NCBI GenBank assembly: GCA_946478775.1
Contig: CAMLDR010000130.1
Location: 1-12,219, forward strand
Reading direction: 5' to 3'
DNA: 12,219 nucleotides
Source: an uncultured Flavobacteriales bacterium
Lineage (GTDB): Bacteria > Bacteroidota > Bacteroidia > Flavobacteriales > Crocinitomicaceae
Position numbers and translations under genes: made by a program
Notes under the pieces: model-generated
Told to the model about the DNA's origin: nothing
Database searches by the model: none
What the model saw: only the letters and a program-made list of their open reading frames with translations
In this document: one piece after another, positions 6,431 through 10,591 of the stretch
Numbering within the stretch: the first letter of the stretch is position 1
Layout: each line of letters starts with the position of its first letter

Positions 6431-6653
6431 TACCCAATTAATACTTTCAGCCAACCAACCGATGCGGATCTATCCACGGAAAGACGGGATCAGGATCCAA
6501 AATGCAAACCACAGACGTTTTACAAACGCTGTGATTTAGCACTTTCCGGGATTGATAAACGCATCGGTTGGTTATCGCTTTTTTACACAACATCCGGAAG
6601 GTCGTCTAATGATACAAGATTTTATGACATTTTCCCTATCGGTTAATTGGGTA
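6431..6653. repeat. About 220-bp nested imperfect palindrome, MITE- or REP-like
   Basis: Three nested levels of inverted symmetry are visible. The outer arms are TACCCAATTAA (6431-6441) and TTAATTGGGTA (6643-6653), perfect over 11 bp. The middle arms are AACCAACCGATGCG (6453-6466) and CGCATCGGTTGGTT (6560-6573), perfect over 14 bp. The core is CACAGACGTTT (6510-6520), TAC, AAACGCTGTG (6524-6533), with one bulged A. Broken pairing continues outward from the core (ATCA and ATCC at 6489-6500 against GGAT and TGAT near 6550-6556). The arms are not centred on one point, so unpaired segments differ in length on the two sides. It holds no ORF. A non-autonomous mobile element or a structured RNA are both possible. 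Confidence 0.6.
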
Positions 6654-6736
6654 GTCTCCTGATTGGAATCTATTCTTCAAAACAGGATCAATCCTGTACC
6701 AAAAACACCTTCTATTTTTGACCGAAAGCATTCCTC

Positions 6737-7336
6737 TCAGAAAGAATAAACAACCGACAAATCTGAATCGAGGATGTTCTTTACCAAACGGATTAAGAAA
6801 AACAGTGTTACTACTGAACCGGTAATCAGAACAGCAGTTGGTCCGGCGGACTGCAATACCTCGGTCATCAAACGGGCTATTGATTTCCTGCCGTCCGAAA
6901 ATCCTCCATTGGAGCCATAATAGCATCCCCAGGTCAGTAAGCCGCAAATAACCACCGGAATTGAATTGACCCCCAACCGGGAATACGGGTTATTCGTTTC
7001 TGTTCTTGTTTTCAAATTACATACTTCGGCCAATGATTCAGAAAAGGTGGTTCGGATCTCATTGTTCTTAATGCACAAGTAATACTTCTTTAGCCTGCCC
7101 TTTTTCTCATAACGAAAAAAGAGATCTGGTGCTTTTTCATGAAAATGAACTTCTTCGATCGTCTTTATTTCAATCATTGCATATCCGTTCTTTCCGGAAT
7201 TCCCGTTCTCCAGCGTAAAACTTTTCAGTTCTTCAAAAGAGGTATGCTCATAGAGCGATGAAATATACAGGTACTCGTCATCGAATCCGGCGCAGGACGG
7301 TTTCTGAGAAGTGATTATGACAAGGGTGTTTTTCAT
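6737..7336 (-). CDS. Uncharacterised membrane protein with two C-terminal TM segments (199 aa)
   Basis: I do not recognise a named family. There is no signal peptide. Residues 1-115 form a soluble, strand-rich region with alternating charged and hydrophobic stretches (EYLYISSL, AMIEIKTIEEVHFHE, DLFFRYEKKGRLKKYYLCI); this looks like a small PH-like or GRAM-like beta domain, which is inference. Two hydrophobic segments follow: about 125-140 (SIPVVICGLLTWGCYY) and about 165-185 (GPTAVLITGSVVTLFFLIRLV), separated by a polar loop with DGRKS. The predicted topology is a cytosolic N-domain anchored by a hairpin of two helices. The ATG lies 27 bp after the VOC stop, across a 7-bp inverted repeat, so the two are probably co-transcribed. 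Downstream lies the palindrome-rich region. Confidence 0.7.
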   Translation of the reverse strand: MKNTLVIITSQKPSCAGFDDEYLYISSLYEHTSFEELKSFTLENGNSGKNGYAMIEIKTIEEVHFHEKAPDLFFRYEKKGRLKKYYLCIKNNEIRTTFSESLAEVCNLKTRTETNNPYSRLGVNSIPVVICGLLTWGCYYGSNGGFSDGRKSIARLMTEVLQSAGPTAVLITGSVVTLFFLIRLVKNILDSDLSVVYSF

Positions 7337-7341
7337 GATGC

Positions 7342-7362
7342 GATGAAAATACTTATTTCATC
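7342..7362. repeat. 7-bp inverted repeat in the VOC/membrane-protein gap
   Basis: GATGAAA (7342-7348) and TTTCATC (7356-7362) are perfect reverse complements around a 7-base spacer and fill most of the 27-bp gap between the VOC stop and the next ATG. No T-tract follows on the minus strand, so termination is unlikely. A partial mRNA hairpin that blocks the start of the membrane protein gene is possible. Confidence 0.4.
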
Positions 7363-7363
7363 C

Positions 7364-7792
7364 TTAACTTCTTATTTTCTTGCCTCTCAACACTTCCAAA
7401 TAATGTACATTCGTCATAATCCCCAAAATATTCCCGAACGGATCAGCGACGGAAGCAGCAACGAATTCTCCTTTTCCCTGACTGTAATCTGTTATTGGCT
7501 GAAACTCGGTTGCCCCCATAGAAATCAAATGCTTCAATGTCCCTTCCAAATCGTCTACATGCCAGTGTGCAACTGCTCCTGACGGATTCGAAGAATAACC
7601 TTCCGGTGCATAAGCAGCATCAATAATCCCCAGTTCCTGCTGGTAATCCCCGATACGGAACTCAAAATATCCAGGCATATTGAAATACGGTTCGATCCCT
7701 AAAAATTCGGTGTACCATTTTTTGGCTGCTTCGTGATCCACTGCGTAAAAACTCACGGTTGCCAATCCTCTTAAAAATTTTGAACTGCTCAT
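7364..7792 (-). CDS. VOC (glyoxalase/bleomycin-resistance fold) protein, 142 aa
   Basis: The protein is a single vicinal-oxygen-chelate domain of two beta-alpha-beta-beta-beta modules. The first module (about 8-60) has FYAVDHEAAKKWYTEFLGIEPYF and FEFRIGDYQQELGIID. The second (about 72-128) has AHWHVDDLEGTLKHLISMGA and ends with the typical VADPFGNILGIM. His75 or His77 of AHWHVDD and Glu of YFEFRI are candidate metal ligands, but VOC proteins range from metalloenzymes to simple binding proteins, so the substrate cannot be named. The ATG at 7792 begins the domain at the usual distance. A TACCTTTG promoter box 28 bp upstream and a TGACA-N6-TGTCA palindrome just beyond it suggest independent, regulated transcription. 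It is followed at 27 bp by the membrane protein gene. Fold assignment is firm. Confidence 0.88.
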   Translation of the reverse strand: MSSSKFLRGLATVSFYAVDHEAAKKWYTEFLGIEPYFNMPGYFEFRIGDYQQELGIIDAAYAPEGYSSNPSGAVAHWHVDDLEGTLKHLISMGATEFQPITDYSQGKGEFVAASVADPFGNILGIMTNVHYLEVLRGKKIRS

Positions 7793-7820
7793 AATCTTTG
7801 TGTTTATATTGTTTACAAAC

Positions 7821-7828
7821 CAAAGGTA
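7821..7828 (-). promoter_or_regulatory. Candidate -7 promoter box of the VOC gene
   Basis: On the minus strand TACCTTTG matches TAnnTTTG exactly. Its last base is 28 bp before the VOC ATG, giving a leader of about 20 bases, the most ordinary spacing among the four boxes in this window. No perfect TTTG is present at -33; GTTG occurs 14 bases upstream of the box, which is too close. Confidence 0.45.
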
Positions 7829-7839
7829 TGCCCAGGCTG

Positions 7840-7855
7840 TGACAACCCTGTGTCA
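7840..7855. promoter_or_regulatory. Candidate operator TGACA-N6-TGTCA upstream of the VOC promoter
   Basis: TGACA at 7840-7844 and TGTCA at 7851-7855 are exact reverse complements across six bases, within a wider imperfect dyad (CTGTGACA against TGTGTCAG). The dyad lies 11-27 bp upstream of the VOC -7 box, where a dimeric repressor or activator would act. The dyad is seen; the operator role and the regulator are inference. Confidence 0.35.
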
Positions 7856-7895
7856 GGGGTTAAAGGTTATCCAAAAAAATGGGATAAGAAAGTTC

Positions 7896-8144
7896 TTATT
7901 CCAATTTATCCAGGAAGCTTTTTAACGAAAGGGAAACACTCATTGCGTTCATTCGGTCCATGTTCTCACAATCCAATTTTGCATGAAACAGATAGGAGGA
8001 ATAAAAGGGTGTCACCGGTGTGATACTTTCAATTTCAAGAAGCGTTTGGTAAATATTGCTCCTGAATTCTTCGAAATTTTTTGTCTCGTGGTAAGATTTT
8101 TCGTAACTTACTATTTGTGTGGCGATTAAATCTTTGGTTTTCAC
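7896..8144 (-). CDS. Uncharacterised 82-aa protein with GTG start
   Basis: This small soluble protein has no recognised family, no signal peptide and no membrane segment. It appears mainly helical, with the amphipathic stretches IVSYEKSYHETKNFEEFRSN and SLSLKSFLDKLE, and a central ITPVTPFYSSYLFHAK. The reading frame begins with GTG at 8144; an in-frame TAG twelve bases upstream and the lack of any earlier ATG force this start, unless the real protein begins at an internal Met after residue 60. It is an orphan minus-strand gene, about 100 bp upstream of VOC and divergent from the XRE regulator, and could be a target of that regulator. The coding call rests on length, clean boundaries and protein-like composition only. 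Confidence 0.5.
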   Translation of the reverse strand: MKTKDLIATQIVSYEKSYHETKNFEEFRSNIYQTLLEIESITPVTPFYSSYLFHAKLDCENMDRMNAMSVSLSLKSFLDKLE

Positions 8145-8220
8145 GTCTTTAGTCTAAATAGTTGGCTTTCAAGCAAGCTTATTTGCCTAATACAAATTAT
8201 AAAAAGCACATCGGTGGTTG

Positions 8221-8244
8221 AGACACTCCATTTTTACAGTGTCT
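8221..8244. repeat. 7-bp inverted repeat AGACACT/AGTGTCT in a divergent promoter region
   Basis: AGACACT (8221-8227) and AGTGTCT (8238-8244) are perfect reverse complements around a 10-base AT-rich spacer. The dyad lies in the 235-bp gap between the divergent 82-aa gene and the XRE gene. It may be an operator or a weak hairpin. Confidence 0.4.
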
Positions 8245-8356
8245 GTGGTCTGTTTATGTCTCGATCTTTTGGACATATATTGAGTGAATATCGGATTCAT
8301 GAATGCAATTCTGGTCAAATACTAAACTGGTTTCGTTATCACAAATCTAGTAATTA

Positions 8357-8370
8357 AACACAATTGTGTT
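8357..8370. promoter_or_regulatory. 14-bp perfect palindrome upstream of the XRE gene, candidate autoregulatory operator
   Basis: AACACAATTGTGTT is a perfect palindrome without spacer. It ends 39 bases before the preferred XRE ATG (8410) and 9 bases before the alternative ATG (8380). Small XRE proteins usually bind palindromes as dimers and often repress their own gene, so this is the best operator candidate here. A second, shorter palindrome ATTCATGAAT lies at 8295-8304. Confidence 0.45.
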
Positions 8371-8409
8371 ACACCCAAGATGTTAAATTTTTCGATTTTT
8401 CCACTAGAT

Positions 8410-8712
8410 ATGAATACCAAGTCATTCAACCATATATTGGGTAGGGAAATTAAGAGGGCGCGTGAAGAGAAAGGAATAACCCAGGAAGAATTGGCTTCAC
8501 GTATGAATGTAAATGCTCAGAATATTTCCAGTTACGAAAGAGGCGAAAGATGCCCTTCTTTGTATTGGATGAATCGTTTGTATTCTGCCCTGGAAATTGA
8601 TGCAGCAAAATTCACAGATGAGTTGTACCAAAAGCTGAACGATAACTCCGCAGATTCTACTCCCATTAATAACACCAACGTTACTGTTATTAAACCGGTA
8701 TCGGACGACTAG
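8410..8712 (+). CDS. XRE-family helix-turn-helix regulator (100 aa)
   Basis: A small cytosolic DNA-binding protein. Residues about 8-62 form an HTH_3 (Cro/C1-type) domain: LGREIKRAREEKGITQEELA, recognition region MNVNAQNISSYERGERCPS, then LYWMNRLYSALEID. A short polar tail follows with no effector domain. The frame also opens at ATG 8380, adding MLNFSIFPLD, which does not look like an XRE N-terminus. ATG 8410 places the HTH at the usual distance from the start and was chosen, though no ribosome binding site favours either. It is the only complete plus-strand gene here; its TAG shares the CTAG palindrome with the stop of the convergent WYL gene. A 14-bp palindrome upstream suggests autoregulation. 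Its partner gene, if any, may be the divergent 82-aa protein. Confidence 0.87.
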   Translation: MNTKSFNHILGREIKRAREEKGITQEELASRMNVNAQNISSYERGERCPSLYWMNRLYSALEIDAAKFTDELYQKLNDNSADSTPINNTNVTVIKPVSDD

Positions 8713-9410
8713 TTTCCCTGCTGTTTGTCGAAATATTCTTTTAAGGTCATGTTGTGCGGCTCAAAGCACGCGTTTTGTATCTGTAAATTTTGGATCCGGT
8801 CCAAACGGAAGTAACGAAATTCCTTTCGGAAGCGGCAAAACGCCAGTAACAGCCAATTCTCATTGACGGCCAACAAGGCAAAAGGCTCTATGATCCGTTC
8901 GCTGGTCTCATTGGTATCTGCTTTTTGATACTGCATTTTTACCAGGTTAAAATTGGTCACTGCCATCTGGAGGGATGACAAATAATTACTCGTACGATTT
9001 TCGGAACTGTTCTGAGCAATGGCAATACGGTCTGACAGGAGATTTGCCCCTTCTTTTGTACTGTCTCGCAAAACCGATTTGATCTTTGTAATCGCATCCG
9101 TATAATCCTTGATGAAGGAAGCGTCTTTGTTTTTGAGAACGAATTGTTCGGCGGTGATGAGTGCATTTGCTTCACGCTCGCTGAATGTAACCGGCGGAAT
9201 GCGGTAACCTTCCATGAGAGAATAGCCCTTCCCTTCTTCGGTGACAACTGGTACACCGGATTGCTCCAATGCACGGATATCGCGGTAAATGGTACGCACA
9301 CTTACCTCAAATTTGGACGCAAGCATGGTGGCAGTTACCATCCGATTGGATTGCAGCTGCAGCAAAATTGCCGTTAAGCGGGAAAGCCGGGATGTTTCGT
9401 TGTCGTTCAT
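8709..9410 (-). CDS. YafY-type HTH-WYL transcriptional regulator (233 aa)
   Basis: The protein has an N-terminal winged helix-turn-helix of the HTH_11/DeoR type (about residues 5-65: RLSRLTAILLQLQ, then LASKFEVSVRTIYRDIRALE and the wing GVPVVTEEGKGYSL). A linker leads to a WYL domain (about 135-230). The motif region reads NENWLLLAFCRFRKEFRYFRLDRI; the Tyr of the eponymous W-Y-L is Leu here, as in some relatives. WYL domains bind ligands or nucleic acids and often control stress or defence genes. The gene follows the LLM oxidoreductase on the same strand at 90 bp and plausibly regulates it. Its TAG and that of the XRE gene lie in the same four bases (CTAG), leaving no room for a terminator. 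ATG at 9410 fits the family; no strong ribosome binding site precedes it. Confidence 0.91.
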   Translation of the reverse strand: MNDNETSRLSRLTAILLQLQSNRMVTATMLASKFEVSVRTIYRDIRALEQSGVPVVTEEGKGYSLMEGYRIPPVTFSEREANALITAEQFVLKNKDASFIKDYTDAITKIKSVLRDSTKEGANLLSDRIAIAQNSSENRTSNYLSSLQMAVTNFNLVKMQYQKADTNETSERIIEPFALLAVNENWLLLAFCRFRKEFRYFRLDRIQNLQIQNACFEPHNMTLKEYFDKQQGN

Positions 9411-9416
9411 AGAGAG

Positions 9417-9482
9417 TTCAAAGGTTCAAAGGTTGACTTCGACTCCACTGCGCCTACGCTACAGCGGAAGCATTCAGTCACC
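9417..9482. repeat. Short direct repeat plus imperfect dyad in the LLM-WYL gap
   Basis: TTCAAAGG is tandemly duplicated at 9417-9432. It is followed by an imperfect inverted repeat with outer arms GGTTGACT (9431-9438) and AGTCACC (9476-9482). On the minus strand the dyad starts GGTGACTGA and ends GTGGAGTCGAAGTCAACC. This recalls a short dispersed Bacteroidota palindrome with GGAGTCGAAGTC, but here the middle carries about 20 extra bases. It occupies most of the 90-bp intergenic space. Dispersed-repeat status is from memory and untested. Confidence 0.5.
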
Positions 9483-9500
9483 TTTAGTTAGAATTAGGAT

Positions 9501-10517
9501 TTATTGCGCCGCCTTTACCATCGGGGAAACTTTGGTCCCGATCAATTCAATGGCTTTCATCAGTTTTTGATGCGGCATACCCACATCCATCTGGAACGTA
9601 AAGCGGGAAATTCCACCAAGTGCTTCACTGTGACGCAGAATTTTTTCCGCAACTTCCTTCGGATCGGCAACCAGTAATGCTCCATACGTTCCGTTTTGCA
9701 TATTGAAACGCTCCGGAGTAACTGCACCAAAACCACGTTCTTTTCCAATGTTGGTAAACATCTCCGCATACCCCGGATAATAATCTGCAATGGCTTGTTC
9801 TTTTGTAGCAGCAACATAACCTAATGAATGCAAGCCTACTTTTTGATCTTTCGGATCATGTCCGGCTTTATTCCATGCTTCCCGGTACAAATCAATCAGC
9901 GGACGAAAACGATGCGTCTCTCCGCCGATCACGGCAACCATCAATGGCAAGCACAATTGTCCTGCGCGTACAAAAGAAGCCGGGGTTCCTCCTACTCCAA
10001 GCCAAACAGGAAGTTTTTCCTGCAGAGGACGCGGGTAAATAGCCTGATCTCTCAGTGCCGGACGGAATTTTCCGGACCAGTTCACGGTTTCATTTTCCTG
10101 AATTTGAAGTAACAAATCCAATTTTTCCGCGAAAAGTGCATCGTAATCGTCTAAATCAAGACCAAATAACGGATAGGCCTCAATGAAGGATCCTCTTCCT
10201 ACCACCATTTCTGCTCTTCCGTTTGAAATCAGGTCGAGGGTTGCGAAATTCTGAAAAACGCGTACCGGATCGGCTGCGCTTAAAACAGTTACGGCACTAG
10301 TCAATCGAATTTGTTTCGTTTTGGCAGCGGCAGCCGCCAAAATCATGGTTGGAGCGGAATCCAAAAATTCTTTCCGGTGATGTTCGCCGATTCCAAAGAT
10401 GTCCAGTCCAACCTGGTCGGCCAATGTGATACGCTCCAGTAATTCTCTAATCGCCTGGGCGTTGCTGATATTTTTATCTGCCGGAACTGCGGCAAAACTG
10501 TCTATTCCTATTTCCAT
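9501..10517 (-). CDS. LLM-class flavin-dependent oxidoreductase (luciferase-like), 338 aa
   Basis: A bacterial-luciferase-like TIM-barrel protein expected to bind FMN or F420 and oxidise a small substrate. Diagnostic segments in order are FGIGEHHRKEF (about 41-51), LAAAAAKTKQIRLTSAVTVL, the SAADPVRVFQNFATLDLISNGRAEMVVGRG block (split here as SAADPVRVFQNFATLDLISN and GRAEMVVGRG, about 80-110), LFAEKLDLLLQI, and LPVWLGVGG in the second half. GEHH and GRGSFIEAYPLFG place it in the LLM subgroup typified, as I recall, by the Agrobacterium structure 2I7G; the length matches that group. There is no signal peptide. The ATG at 10517 is clear. A CATTAAA-N11-TTTAATG dyad lies 5 bp upstream. The WYL regulator gene follows on the same strand and may control it. 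Substrate unknown. Confidence 0.92.
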   Translation of the reverse strand: MEIGIDSFAAVPADKNISNAQAIRELLERITLADQVGLDIFGIGEHHRKEFLDSAPTMILAAAAAKTKQIRLTSAVTVLSAADPVRVFQNFATLDLISNGRAEMVVGRGSFIEAYPLFGLDLDDYDALFAEKLDLLLQIQENETVNWSGKFRPALRDQAIYPRPLQEKLPVWLGVGGTPASFVRAGQLCLPLMVAVIGGETHRFRPLIDLYREAWNKAGHDPKDQKVGLHSLGYVAATKEQAIADYYPGYAEMFTNIGKERGFGAVTPERFNMQNGTYGALLVADPKEVAEKILRHSEALGGISRFTFQMDVGMPHQKLMKAIELIGTKVSPMVKAAQ

Positions 10518-10521
10518 AACA

Positions 10522-10546
10522 CATTAAAATTAAGCATTATTTAATG
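10522..10546. promoter_or_regulatory. AT-rich dyad in the divergent LLM / YwqK-like promoter region
   Basis: CATTAAA (10522-10528) and TTTAATG (10540-10546) are perfect reverse complements across 11 bases, starting 5 bp upstream of the LLM start codon and inside the only 74 bp that separate two divergent genes. The position suits an operator affecting LLM transcription, possibly for the neighbouring WYL regulator. AT-rich dyads arise easily by chance. Confidence 0.35.
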
Positions 10547-10579
10547 GCTTCCAACTAGGTGGATTGAATCTAAAATCCC

Positions 10580-10587
10580 TAATTTTG
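10580..10587 (+). promoter_or_regulatory. TAnnTTTG box directly before the YwqK-like start
   Basis: TAATTTTG matches the -7 consensus TAnnTTTG but ends only 4 bases before the ATG at 10592. If used, the mRNA would be leaderless or nearly so. No TTTG is seen at the matching -33 position. The TAA inside it is in frame with the gene and fixes its start at 10592. Confidence 0.25.
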
Positions 10588-10591
10588 GGAG

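Larger units (their letters stand above)
6295..6736. other. 442-bp intergenic region dominated by inverted repeats
   Basis: No gene is seen on either strand. The region carries a strong hairpin at 6388-6417 and a nested palindrome at 6431-6653, listed separately. The leader of the GH92 gene (6295-6360) contains no clear TAnnTTTG box; TATATTG on the minus strand near 6317-6323 is a weak partial match. Confidence 0.6.
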
